Assembly (NCBI GenBank): GCA_019279435.1
Contig: JAAALK010000285.1
Location: 32,448,500-32,512,499, forward strand
Direction of reading: 5' to 3'
DNA: 64,000 nucleotides
Origin: Zizania palustris
Lineage: Eukaryota > Streptophyta > Magnoliopsida > Poales > Poaceae
The position numbers and the translations under genes are program-made. Positions 31,215-42,449 of this stretch are shown one piece after another. The notes under the pieces are model-generated. The model saw nothing but the letters and a program-made list of their open reading frames with translations. It had not been told where the DNA came from and did no database searches. Each line of letters begins with the position of its first letter. Position 1 is the stretch's first letter.

Positions 31215-31323
31215 CAAGTAATTGTTTTCATACATGCATATGCAATATACTTCATATTACATGTTTTTTCATATGTACAAACCCTCTTTACTAATAAATG
31301 CTCGTTTGTGCTTATTTTGAACA

Positions 31324-33350
31324 GGATGTCGAAAAAGGTGAAGAGTGTCACGAGGAAGCTCTTCCGCTTAGGGAGTACATTGGCGAGTACTCCGGCGAGT
31401 ACACCGACGAGTCAGGAGGACACCCTATTCCAGGGTAGTTCCTCTTCTTCAAACAGACGTCGTCAAGAGCAGCTCCTAAGATGCATAGATCCGACATTAA
31501 TTGGTCGGCCTATTGCATTTCAACTGGATGCTGAGGTAACTTTCAGATTGCTTTTTATGTCAGTTATAAACTATTACTAATTGTTTCAATACTATTTTTT
31601 AGGAGGAAGAACACTTGGAGAGTGCGGGTCACGAGGTTGATCCGGTGGGTGGGGGCAGGAGGTGGATGTCCCGGACTTTGCGGCGCAGAGGGATGACCCA
31701 GAGGGTGTGGGGCAAGGGGACGACCCGGAGGGTGCGGGGCAGGGTGATGTCCCGGATGGTGCGGGTCAGGAGGAGGGGGCTGAGGCTTCCGGGGCCTCGG
31801 TATCTTTCAGGACGAGCCACCTGGTCGCCCCACCAGTAGTCTCTTCCAGTGGAGCCAAGATCGAGATTACGCCTGTAGGTGACGGGTAAGTCTAATACTC
31901 TTCTATTGTTTTACTTTTTTTCAAAAAAATTTCTTTCACTAAAATGACTTTATTTATTATGTATTTCTAGATCTTGGATTGACTCTCGGTTTGATGGCAC
32001 TTCGAGGGTCAGGCAGGTTAACCAGATATTGGGTAACTTGTGTCGTCTGCACTACCCAGGGGTGCTGACAATTCCGACCGGTGAGCGGGTTCTATGCCAG
32101 ACATGGGACCAATACCGGTTTGCTCCTGACGGGCGCCACGGAACTGCTCAGGGGTAGTGTCTCATGACTTCTGGGTATGCATGTGTTTTTTCAATCTTCT
32201 TTTAGTTCTAACACAAAGCTTTTCAAGTTACAACACTGTACTAATCATGACTTTTGCAGTTACGCTTTTGCTTGCCAGAAGTCGGAAATCACCATAACCA
32301 TGCCCTTCAAGTCTTCAACAACAATGCACATAAGGTGGTGAAGTATGCTATTACGTATGCCCGCATTCAAGCTATAGATACATTGTAATGTGACTAACTC
32401 ATTTCTAATGTACAGGAAGCTAAATCTGGCAACGTGCCATGTGACATAGAGGTGTATACCTCTGGTCACAAAGGAAGCGATCCTACACAGCTAGATGTCT
32501 TGTGTAGCTAGACAACCACGGAACATTTGGTGAGATGTTATTAAGAGTTTGCATAATTTCATTTTTCTGCATCTAGCTAATCGGACATGTTTTTTGCAGG
32601 TGCAGTATGGTGAACACATGGTTCGACTCCATGGAGAGGACTATGATTGGCGAAGAGAACGTGTCGACCAAATGGCCGTGTACTCCAGCGGAGGTGGAAA
32701 AAGCCATGGACGGTGAGACATTGTTTTTATTAATGTTTTCTGTATGGTATTATGATGGTAACTAACTCATTCAATGTTGCAGGTACTCCATGTTCAATGG
32801 AGTTATTGACTCGAGAGCGGTGAGAGCTCAGAAGTCAGCTCAGTCGTCACAGAGCTCCATCGGAGTTGGCTCCAGCCGTCGTCGCTCTTCAGAAACCCCG
32901 GAGGTGGTTCGGGTGAGGGAGGAAATGAGGCGGCTAAACGAGCACAACTGGAAACAACAAGAGTACTATACCGCCTGCTTAGCACAAAAGCAGGCGATGA
33001 TCCAAGTAAGTTTAGTTTAGAGTGTTGCAGTTAAAAAGTATTCATAAATAGGTTTAGAACTAACTGATTACATTACAACATGTGTAGCAACTAGCCCAAC
33101 AAAATGGTGCATTTGACATGTCCATGTTCCAACCACTACCTCCCCCGCCATCACCACTATCTCCTACATCACCTGAGGTACCTCCTAGATACTTAAGTTA
33201 GCATTTAGAAGGGTAGTTGACTTCGTTCTCTAATTTTGTCTATTTCTTCAGGGTTTCCGTATGCCTGGTCAAGATGGAGCCTCTGGGGCAAATGTGGATG
33301 AAGCGGGAGGCAACGGCGGCACCCACGACCCAAATGTGGGTGATCAGTGA
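31324..33350 (+). CDS. CACTA-associated protein, Ptta/En/Spm type, multi-exon
   Basis: The ATG at 31324 starts MSKKVKSVTRKLFRLGS with a Ser/Thr-rich N-terminus. Further coding pieces, separated by AT-rich introns with GT/AG-like borders, are: about 31604-31890 (Gly/Asp/Glu-rich repeats); 31972-32157 (SWIDSRFDGTSRVRQVNQILGNL, HYPGVLTIPTGE); about 32261-32340; about 32415-32530 (DIEVYTSGHKGSDPTQLDVL); 32601-32712 (VQYGEHMVRLHGEDYDWRRE); 32783-33006 (MFNGVIDSRAVRAQKSAQSS, then VVRVREEMRRLNEHN); 33089-33178; and 33252-33350. The arrangement resembles plant Ptta/En/Spm transposon proteins (DNA-binding accessory type). A TAG lies near 32508-32510 and exon 2 changes frame, so it may be inactive. Exon borders are estimated by eye. 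Confidence 0.55.
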
Positions 33351-33352
33351 GT

Positions 33353-33625
33353 ATGGATGTGTATTGTGAACCTGGATTGAATCTCGATGTGTTATGTGAC
33401 TTTGTATGTGAATTTGGATGGTATATGTGAATGTGGATGTGTATTGTGACTTTGAATGTGAATTAAGTTGTGTTATGTGATTCTGGATGTGATGTGTGAA
33501 GTTTTGGATGTGAGATGTGATTTTGGATGTTATATGTGAAGTTTGAATGTGATTTTGGATGTGAAATGTGAATTTGGATGTGTATTGTGAATGTGATATA
33601 AATTGTGTTTGGATGTTAGTGTGAA
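33353..33625. repeat. Degenerate TGTGAATTTGGATG minisatellite after the CACTA gene
   Basis: Words such as GTGAATTTGGATGTGTATTG repeat irregularly about every 20-40 bp. Located between the gene's stop and the subterminal repeats; its opposite-strand open frame (33240-33647) is only a by-product. Confidence 0.75.
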
Positions 33626-33654
33626 TAGGGGAACCAGGAAAAAACAAAAAAAAT

Positions 33655-33980
33655 ACCAGCTAACTTCCGTCGGCTTTGACCATAGCCGACAGAGGTTAGT
33701 TGCTTTCAGCCACGTGGGCAGAAAGACTAACTTCCATCGGATAGGGCCAAAGCCGATGGAAGTTAGGGGCACCTAACTTCCGTCGGCTAGGCTGGCCGAC
33801 GGAAGTTAGCGCCCCTCTGCTGACGTGGCAGAATGAGACGGCCGACGGAAGTTAGCTAACTTCTGTCTACTCGCTTCCATCGGCCAAATGCCGATGGAAG
33901 TTAGCCTTTTGCCGACGGAAGTTAGCTTCTTCCGTCGAGAAAGGGCTAACTTCCGTCGGCTTTGGTCGGCGGAAGTTCCC
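33655..33980. repeat. CACTA subterminal repeats (CTAACTTCCGTCGGC), both orientations
   Basis: At least ten copies of CTAACTTCCRTCGGC or its complement GCCGAYGGAAGTTAG occur in ~320 bp, many as back-to-back pairs. In CACTA elements such repeats bind the accessory transposon protein. Confidence 0.88.
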
Positions 33981-33995
33981 TGTTTTGTTGTAGTG

Positions 33996-34800
33996 TAAGA
34001 ACTGAAGTACCACTTCGTATCAATAAGGATCGAAGCACTGCTTCGATCTATTTAGAACTAGAGCACTCCTCCGAAGACTACACAGCGCCTTCGGGCCCAT
34101 AGCAGTGGGCTAAAGGACTCCGGGCCACTGGCATGATACGCTCAATGCATCCCAGGATCCCGGGATTCATTCACGGTATCTAGAGTCGAAGGTGGCTCAG
34201 AGCGAAGGTAGCTCACAATCACAGGTTCGGTGAATCCACACAATTCATTACATTCTCATTACAGAATCAAGCTCAGAAGTCTTGCTTCGCGTGTCGATAT
34301 CTAATCTAAGAATTAAACATACTAAAGTCATGCTTCACCTAATCTAAATGTGCTTCGAAGCCTTGCTTCGTGCATTTTTATCATTTAAATGTTAAGCATA
34401 CCGAAGCCATGCTTCGCCTAATCTAAATACGATTCGGAGCCCTCCTCGTGCATTATCTAAAATCAAGCATGTCAAAGCCATGCTTCGTTTAAGTTGAATG
34501 TTGCCGAAGCCTCGCTTCGCTTCAAAATAAAGCATTCGATGCCCAGAAGAGGCACACCCCTTCGAATTTATAATTGCACGCACCGACAACGACTAATTCC
34601 CTAACCACCACGCGCAAGGGGGACCGAGGTTTGTATGTGAAGTGTGTGAATGAAATGCGCAGTACGAGCGTGACAAGCTAAGCGTTTGGAACACACAATT
34701 TATGCAAAGCATGCAAACGAAGTATGCAAATATAACAAATCCCATTCATTGAATGATAAAAACGAAGTATGTTGAAAATACACTTCGAAAACAAAAAGCT
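33996..34800. other. Non-coding spacer rich in GCTTCG words
   Basis: No gene seen. Repeated motifs of the form GAAGCCATGCTTCGCCTAATCTAAAT occur at intervals of ~65 bp between about 34320 and 34500. It lies downstream of the minus-strand coding remnant that follows. Confidence 0.5.
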
Positions 34801-34821
34801 ACGAGTAATATGTATGTAAGC

Positions 34822-37600
34822 TTAGGAAAAAACAAGCTCGAGGCCCTGACATGTTTGACCCTCTCTTGCTCTTCTTCCAGGGCCACATTGGTTGGACGAA
34901 GCCCCGTCGGAGCCTAACCTCCCACGGCCGGACCGGCCATGCTCCGAAGCCCGTAGATATCGTCTTTCTCCTTGTAGGTTGGCCCATGTCTGAGACGCAG
35001 GCGGTGCCGCATCGAAGGGAGAAAAGTCTAGGGCTTCATCGCCTTGTAAGGTTGTACCCAAAGACTGCACCCCCTCGCCACTTAAGCCTACTTCAAAGTA
35101 GCTTAATTCTAGCGAAGATGAAGAACTCCGAAGGGGCTCCATCTTAACGGCAGCCAGCAGCTCCTGGGATACTTTGGGAATAGCTTCGCCCTTAGGACCC
35201 CTTGGAAGTTTGAACCGAGGGGGGCCTTCGTACCTAGCTACTTCAAGCACCACCCAATGTTGGCGAAGCTCTTCTGAATCCTCAAGCATTTCAATGTCAA
35301 CATATGAAGGTTGAGCCTGGGCAGGTATAAAGTACTCCCGCATTTCTACTAATAAACTGATAAGTCATTTACAGGCCTATGGCTACAAATTACAAAGAGC
35401 CTAAGGAGGTCTACACCTTCAGGAGTGGAGGCTTTGACGTCGAAGGCTGAGCTGGCGAGGCTTGTGCCTTGGCTCGGAGAAGGTGGGAGACCCATTGAAG
35501 ATCGAGGACCGCTTTGCACCCTTGGGTCTTCCAAGGTTCTTGAAGCTGGTGCCACGCTCCATGGATGTCCGAAGGTGGCGAAACAAAGTGATGGCCTCTG
35601 AAGGCCACCGGCGTGGCCGAGGTCGCTGCCTCGAGGTGGTTGCACCCCACGTTGTGAAACATTTGCAACACCCCTTGGCAAGCCATTCGCCCGGCCATCA
35701 GCGCAAAGCCCTTCATTGACACCTCCGCCGTCACCACAGCCGTCTAAAGGAACTCGAGGCGGTCAATGACTAGATCTTGAGGATTGAAGTCCGGGGTGGG
35801 GCACTCGGTCCCCAGGTGCTCAAGGACTTCGGTCAAGCTCGAGGCAGCCTTGTCGACCCTTCAGACCACAAAGTCTTCCAGAGATCGACTAGCTGCGCGA
35901 AGATCAGAGCACTCCGCCACCAGCTTCGCCCTGGTCTCCTCCAAAGCCCGAAGTGCTTCTCGAAGCCTTTCTGTCTCCGAGGCCAAGGCTTCTCTTGCCT
36001 TGACTACCTCGGACCTCACCTCCTCTGCCGCTGCTTCGGCTTGCCTTCGCCTCTCGGCCTCCTTTGAAGCCTGGCGCCGAAGGGAGTCCCTCTACTCTGC
36101 CAAAAGGGTAACCTGATGGTCCACGGAGGCTGCTGCTGCAGCGTTCAGTGTGAAGGCCTAGCAAGATTCAAGAAAATCTTCAATATTGATTGAAAAAGCT
36201 AGGTATCACTCGGAGCTCGTGTGAAGCTTCGCTCACCTGAACGAGGGCTTCGTGGGCATTTGCAAAGAGATCGAGGTGGCTAGCGCGGCTAAGCTGCGCC
36301 ACCAAGTCCCCTTGCCAATAGCAACACAACCCTCGTAAAAGGAATTGATGGCTGCCTCCATCATGGGTCCCCTCGGAAGCAGAGGTCAGACTTCCTCTTT
36401 GGCTTACCTCTTGAGAGGCCCCACCACCGCGGTTCTCCCCCTCATCCTCTTTGGACGAAGAGCTCTCGGACTCTGAGCTACTACTGCTGCTCCCGCTACT
36501 GTCGGAGGACCCTCAGGCTCCACCACGACAGGCCACGTGTTGCCACTAGTATCTGAAGAAAAATACAAGTCAATATACATGAATATAAAGAGAAGGGTGA
36601 TCAAGTGTCTACATTCGTCCACATCCTCTTTGCTAGAAGAGATGTCCTCGAAGGAGGTAGGAGCGATGTGTGCTCCCTAGTCCCTTCGTTGTGTGGGCTA
36701 AGCCCTAGCCCCCACAATCGAAGGGGTCACCATCGCAACCTCCAGCGCCACCACTTCAGTTGCCGCTGTAGCCTCCAGCACCACCACTTCGTTTGACGCC
36801 ACAAGGAGAATCTAAGGGCTCCACTTCAACGCCAAGGTTCGCGACCGCATGCTCCGCCTCACTAGGGGCTTCATCCGCCGAAGGCTCCGAGCGAACCCTC
36901 GAGGACTCCGCAAACTTCATGGCCTCGGGTTCCTCATCGTCCACCCTCTTTATTTTGGAGCCGCTCGCCGAAGGTGTCATGCTGGCGAAGTCTGGGAGCA
37001 CCTGGACCCCTCGACGCCAAGACAGGTCCACACCCGGTTCCAGCGCTCTCAAGACCGCACCAGAGCAAGCCTTCTGGTCTGCTCATCCGGCGTCGGAACA
37101 CCAACAACGCACTTCCTGGCCACGATTGCCTCCTCCGGAGGCTGCACGTCGTGCGTAGCTTCATCAAGATTTCAAGTCAGAGCAAGTTAATTTTGCGAAG
37201 TACGAAGATGAAGAAGTTCGAAGTCTTACCAAGGCGCTCCGCAGATACCTCGCTTGGTCCCTCCAAGTTCGAGGACTAGAACATGTTCTCTGGACAGGAG
37301 AGCGCGAGGGGGCTAAGCCGAAGGGTGATGAACTCTTTGGCCAAGTCCCTCATGCTCATCATCGAGGCCACCGTTCGCAGGAGCAGGATCCTCGATTGAA
37401 TGGCTTCGGGGCTCGACTTCACCACACCCTCACGTCGGTAAGAAATGAGCACGTTGGTACTCTGAAGGGGGAGTCCGTGCCCACCGAACATAGAACCACT
37501 CTTGGTCCCACTTCGAGTACCACTTGTTGTTTACAGCCCTCGCTGGAAGTCATCTTGGAACTCCCTGTGGAGCTTGAAGTTGGCGCTCCCAAAGGCTAAG
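34822..37600 (-). pseudogene. Antisense coding remnant with coiled coil (gypsy-type additional ORF?)
   Basis: Read on the minus strand from about 37600: an N-terminal piece with NNKWYSKWDQEWFYV near 37530 and SYRREGVVKSSPEAIQSRIL in 37276-37491; a charged linker in 36756-37052 (RVDDEEPEAMKFAESS); a Glu/Ala/Arg coiled coil over about 36080-35860 (EAERRRQAEAAAEEV, ERLREALRALEETRAKL); then 35411-35737 and a C-terminal part 34822-35343 (REYFIPAQAQPSYVDIEML). Frames change several times, by introns or mutation. The layout resembles the putative gypsy-type transposon proteins (PF04195 family) with a coiled-coil tail, which I recall being reported as antisense additional ORFs in Tat elements. It lies antisense to the LTR that follows. 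The assignment is tentative. Confidence 0.45.
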
Positions 37601-37659
37601 GCCCTCTACACGCGATCTACCCCCTCCCTTCGCTTTGGTTGGCAGCTTGCGTCGTGAAG

Positions 37660-38282
37660 GGCGACGAAGATGTCCGTGGACCAAGCCTCCAGGACCCCTC
37701 CGGTCCCCTTCGAGGCCCTCTCTAGAGCCTTTTGGAGCCCACTCCAAGAGCCGGTTCGGGGCCAATTTCGAAGCCCTCTTCGGGGTCTGCTTCGGAGTGC
37801 CTTTCGAAGCCTCCTCAACCGCCTCTGCTTGAAGGTCTCCAGAAATTACTCTGGACCAGAAGACATATACAAGCATCGCTACAGTGTAAAGCCATATCGA
37901 GGCCCCTTCGTCCCTAGTATGTCGTATACTTGCTCAGAAGTGATGTTTATCTACTACAACTATAAAGTCAAATGTATAGTAGTTTAGCCTTTTTCCCTTC
38001 TTGCCCCTACAAAGCCTACGGCTTGTAGAGGGCAATTGGGTCTTTTCCTTAGGCCTACGTGCCTATAAAAGCAGGGCCATGCCCTTTTAATAGGGAGGTT
38101 GAAAACTAGAGGCAAAAACTATGCCAAATCCACTATAAATTGGACGTAGGGCTATTATCCCTCCAGGGAGGCCTGAACTAGTATAAACTCTTTCTCCCTC
38201 TGTGAGAACCCTTCGAGGTTCATTCTATACATCATACATTAATACACAAAAACCTGATGTAGTAGCCACAATTGCTAGAACA
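37660..38282 (+). repeat. 3' fragment of the split LTR
   Basis: Aligns to about 28670-29298: CAAGCCTCCAGGACCCC, AAGCATCGCTACAGTGTAAA, TATA box GTGCCTATAAAAGCAGGGCC (38059-38078), and the end AATTGCTAGAACA. Roughly 45 bp of LTR is missing between this and the 5' fragment. Confidence 0.85.
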
Positions 38283-38792
38283 ACTATGATAAATTTTTAA
38301 AATGTTTAAAGAAAGTTATCATATAGGATGTTAAGAAACTTGAGATTCTCTTGAGAGATTAGAATTTTGAGAAGTAATAGGTTATGGTTTAAACTAAATT
38401 GATGTTTAAATGTTTGTTTGAACTTGAAACTTTTTTTGTAATCAAAATACAACATATCTCATTCCATATAATTGTTTTGTATTTTTCTTGATCCATTTGC
38501 TATTTTGAACTCATTAATTGTGTTTCTTGGATTTAAATTGGAATATTTGAAATTTGAAATGCAAGTACCTAAAATAATGCACTAAAATTTATAGAAAAAT
38601 AATATTCACTATTTTGTGTCCATTTTTAGTTCTTATCCACTAAATTTAAAGAAATGTTAAAAAAATTATGTTACAACACTTCATCTGTAATGTGGAGCTT
38701 AAGGGTTTTTTAATTATAAAAAATCAAATAAAGTCGGAAAAATATGAGACTTGTCATGGTGTTACAATATTATACGTAGATACTATGATAAA
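38283..38792. repeat. ~500-bp tandem repeat, full copy 2
   Basis: Monomer from ACTATGATAAATTTTTAAAATG to the next ACTATGATAAA at 38782, giving a period of ~499 bp. AT-rich and non-coding. Confidence 0.9.
38788..38792. repeat. Target-site duplication (ataaa) of the solo LTR
   Basis: ataaa precedes TGTGGGATCGG and recurs at 52365-52369 after GTTCTTCA. Outer flanks join to a continuous tandem-repeat monomer. Confidence 0.88.
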
Positions 38793-40145
38793 TGTGGGAT
38801 CGGAATGGCGACTAGAGGGGGGGTGAATAGGCGCCTCGACACTTTCTTTCGAATGTGCTGGCCTAATCAAATCACCCAACGCACCTCCAAAAACACAAAT
38901 TCACGATTCAATACAAACAGTATGAAAGTTAAGCTCAAAAAGAGTCAAAAACTCAAAAACAACTTTGTTTCAAGTTCCTAGACAACACCTATCAGAGATA
39001 CTCACTCTGGAGATCAGTTTCAAGTGTAGACAGCAAATCAGAACGTTTTGACTCAATCACAAACAAGATTCAAACACTTCTGAAATTTTTCGGACGGTGA
39101 ATAGTAAAGGTAATTTCAGCAAGGTATATTTGATAAACTTTGGTTCAATCTGCAGGTTTCAAATTCAGAATCTATTTACTTCAGCACAAACCAAATTAGA
39201 GCATGATGAGCATTATATTACCTGAAACTTCATAACTCAGATCAAACAACATCAGTATTCTTTGAATAATCTTCTAACTGAGAACACTATTGCTCATCCG
39301 AAAACACACAAGTACCACTGATATATACTGAAAATACTCTTCAATAAGCACTCATGCAAGAAACTTGAGAAACCTGAACTGATCTCAGAAAATTTATACA
39401 GAGCATGAACAAAATATTTTAGGAAGCACAACTCAAACACTAAACAGCACTAACAGTGATTTAAACTCAGAATCTGAAATGACTACCCTCTCTAGATCGG
39501 TTGAACTCAGCACATAACTTGTATGCTCATTCAGCAACAATCTAGTGAAAATTTGATTGACCCCAGCTACTTGTAACAAAGACTATGCACTGAGTTATGA
39601 TGATCAAGATCAGGGTTAAACCGAATTGAAGAATCCAATTAATCAATGATCAGACTAACAAAACTTGACACAATGTTCAGACTGAATAGGATCAAACATG
39701 GGTCATACAACATGTATCCATATTCAGAGACAAATCTAATAACAATTCAATCTAAACAAACTAGATTTCAGAAGACACTTCACTCTGATCTTAGGTGACA
39801 ATTAAACAATCAATATGAAGAAGAACCTATAGATGAAATTCAAATCAACCTAAAGATGATTTTGAGAGGGATAACTCAGAGTTGATTCATTCAATGGTTC
39901 GGATGAGTACTATTCAAATAGCAGAAACACATTCAGTATACTATAAAACTTCTCTCAACAGTTTTTCAAAAGATTTAACTAGTTGATCAACCTAAGATAT
40001 ACAGATTGGAACAAACACTTACCAGGAATTCCAAGAGAATTGAAACAGTTTATTGAAAAAGTAAAAACATTAAATATTTCGACGGTTTTTAGCAAAAACC
40101 GACAAAGCCTCTCCCGATCGTCGACGCCCGTCGTCAGTCCGCGAT

Positions 40146-42385
40146 TGAGGAGCCATGCTGAAGAGTATGGGCCTCATGGCTCCAGATGTTATGAGTCATT
40201 GTCAATGGAAGTCAAGAGGACACAAAGAGAGGAGAAGACATGCTGCGTGTGGGCTGCTTGTGACTCGGGTACACGGGCAGCGAGCGACTGTCGGGCAAAG
40301 GGGCCGCGAAGTTGGGCTGGCCCAATCCGGGTACATGGGATAGGAGCAGCAGAGGATCCACTGGGCTGTTGACCAGGATTGACTCAGGTACGTGGGCGGT
40401 GAGCAATTGCCAGGCTAAGAGAGCTGCGGAATCAGGCCGGCCAATCCGGGTACCTGGTGCAAAGTTGGTGGACGATTTGTCAGTTTCGGCGCAAAACTGA
40501 CAACCGCTGATCTCGGATCGGACCGTTCTGAGGCAAAGCTGTAGTCGCTACGAAAGCTCCACTTCAGTATAAGTCATCTGTAATTAGGAGTTTACTATTT
40601 TGTCCTTAGGCCCACAGTCAGTCAGTTGAGTCTGTAAAAAATATCCTAAGGGCAGTTTGGTCTTTTCTATTTTATTTCAGCGTCTGTAAAAACCCTAAGG
40701 GTCTTTTGGTATTTTCCTAGGCTATTGGGCTGCCTATAAATAGGGCCCCAATCCCTAGGGTTAGGGTTAACTCAGTTAATGACAAATTTGAGTTCACTTT
40801 CCCTATGTTGTGTTCCTATTCGATCTTTTGTTCATGTGAGCGCCGCCGCCTGTGAAGATTTTTACGTTCCTCTCAGGTTTTCATCAGGATCCATGTCTTC
40901 GGCACCTTGGGAAATCAATTAAATAGGTTTTAACCTTCCTGTTACTTCCACCGAGCATTGATATGATCTAATTTATTTTATGCCTCATTTTGCGTGCTTG
41001 GTTTGTTCATCTACTCTAAAATCTTCTTTGTTGTTCCTGTTTCATTTTTATCTCCCAGCGAAATCAATTTTTTTCTTGGCTGTTGTTCGGTAGCTAGCTC
41101 TGCTAGCCTGCAGCTACTCTGCCATGAATCGATTTATTTTATCATCTCATTTTGCATTCCTAGCCTGTGTTATCTGTGTATGAAAGCAAAGTTATGATAT
41201 GGTGGTTTTTCTCCTGCCATTTGATTTTTTGCGCCTAGTTCCTATAGCAGCAAGTAGTACCTAGTTTTTTCTTTAATCCTAGCTGGTAGTTTTAATTGGG
41301 AGCTTTGTTGTACAGGCATGCGTTTCTGCAGTTTGTGGCAGAATACTTGAGGGTCTATAGTGTCTTGGCAGAAAGGCTAGTAGCAACCTATACTTCTAGG
41401 CTTTGCTCATAGCTGCAGCCTACTTCTCCTTTGTCTTGAACTTTGCACGGCAAGCTTGTGTTGATTGCAATTTTTCAGTCACTAAAATTATCCAATTGTT
41501 TTATCTTGTCTTGGCATTCTAATCCAGAGAACTCGCCTGCTTTCTTGGAGTTGTACTTTCGGCTGTGTATTTCTTTGAACACTTCGGCCTGTTCGGAGTG
41601 TTTGTGTGAAGGTCGTAGTGAAAGGATTCAGACATTCTTCGAAGTGTTTCGCAGTGAGTTTTCTGAAGTCCGAACGGTTCGGCTTCGCTCTTCGAAGCAT
41701 CCTTCGGCTTGTTGGATACTTCGAAGCCGAAGTCCTCTTCGAAGCGAGCACTGACAGGCTTCGGTCAGGGATGCACTAAAAGGCTCCAAAGTCCATGCTT
41801 CCCTGAGCTGTTGGCTTCACCCGAAATGTTGTCTGAATTTTTATTGGCCAAGGGTACTTCGAGTAGTAAACTTCGGTTCCTAGCTAATCGAAGTCTGCTG
41901 CTGCAAGCAATATACTTCGAAGTGCAGGCTTCGTTACTTTTTGACGTAGGCTTCGATAAGACACTTTTAGGCTATGACAAATTTGCAGCGAAGTCCTTTT
42001 TGCAGCAAAGGCTGTACACTAGCTTCGGCTTCCCACTAGGACTTCAAACATGCTTCATCAAGTATCGAACTAGAGACAACTTCGAACAGTAAGGTTTCTC
42101 CTTTCACGTGCACCAAAGATTAAATGCCTGTGATGATTTATTTTCATGAAGCTGGAAAAATCATGTTCTGAATGATCTTTTAATCTGCATTTCAACACTG
42201 AGTTGGTGTCTTCTTGATTAGGACACCGGTTGTTTTTAAGCTAGATTATTTGTCTTGCTTTAGATCTGTTAGCTTGAACTGATTGTTAGTCGAGGTGCGT
42301 TGGGTGTTGAGAAAAGGCCATTAATTCGCAAGAATATTTTAGGCGCCCATTCACCCCCTCTCTGGTCGCTACTTTCGGTCCTACA
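40146..42385 (+). repeat. 5' LTR of the SIRE-like element
   Basis: Starts TGAGGAGCCATGCTGAAGAG and ends TTTCGGTCCTACA. The U5 part has many TTCGAAG words (about 41630-42085). It repeats at 49787-52019. Confidence 0.9.
40734..40742 (+). promoter_or_regulatory. TATA box of the SIRE-like 5' LTR
   Basis: TATAAATAG in the context GGGCTGCCTATAAATAGGGC, conserved at 50377-50385 in the 3' LTR. Confidence 0.75.
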
Positions 42386-42387
42386 AG

Positions 42388-42400
42388 TGGTATCTGAGCC
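42388..42400 (+). other. Primer-binding site of the SIRE-like element
   Basis: TGGTATCTGAGCC follows the LTR by two bases and matches the initiator-Met-type TGGTATCAGAGC with one change. Confidence 0.9.
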
Positions 42401-42449
42401 TAGTTAGGTTTTTTCCATATTTAACCGGTTCTAAACCCAGGTAGTGATC

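Larger units (their letters stand above)
31073..33995 (+). mobile_element. 5'-truncated CACTA (En/Spm) element
   Basis: The right terminus is TTTTGTTGTAGTG at 33983-33995; its complement starts CACTACAACAAAACAGGG, a classic CACTA end, followed by taa (possible 3-bp TSD). Subterminal repeats precede it. A multi-exon gene occupies 31324-33350. No matching CACTA left end is present near 31073, where sequence switches abruptly from LTR, so the left half with the main transposase is missing. Confidence 0.85.
30943..38287 (+). mobile_element. LTR unit inserted into the tandem repeat (TSD actat), itself filled with other insertions
   Basis: The left border is actat (30943-30947) then TGTTGGAGGAATTAG. 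The right border is AATTGCTAGAACA then actat (38283-38287). Joining the outer flanks rebuilds one continuous tandem-repeat monomer, which confirms a true insertion. Only the first ~128 bp (30948-31075) and last ~620 bp (about 37660-38282) are LTR. The rest is a CACTA remnant and an antisense coding region. It may be a solo LTR later invaded, or an element with both LTRs deleted internally. Confidence 0.8.

Noticed and set aside
33240..33647. Minus-strand His/Thr/Ser-rich frame
   Set aside because: It is the reverse complement of the TGTGAATTTGGATG minisatellite.
35784..36116. Plus-strand frame with Ser/Leu/Ala composition
   Set aside because: The opposite strand reads as a regular coiled coil in the antisense coding remnant; this is its shadow.
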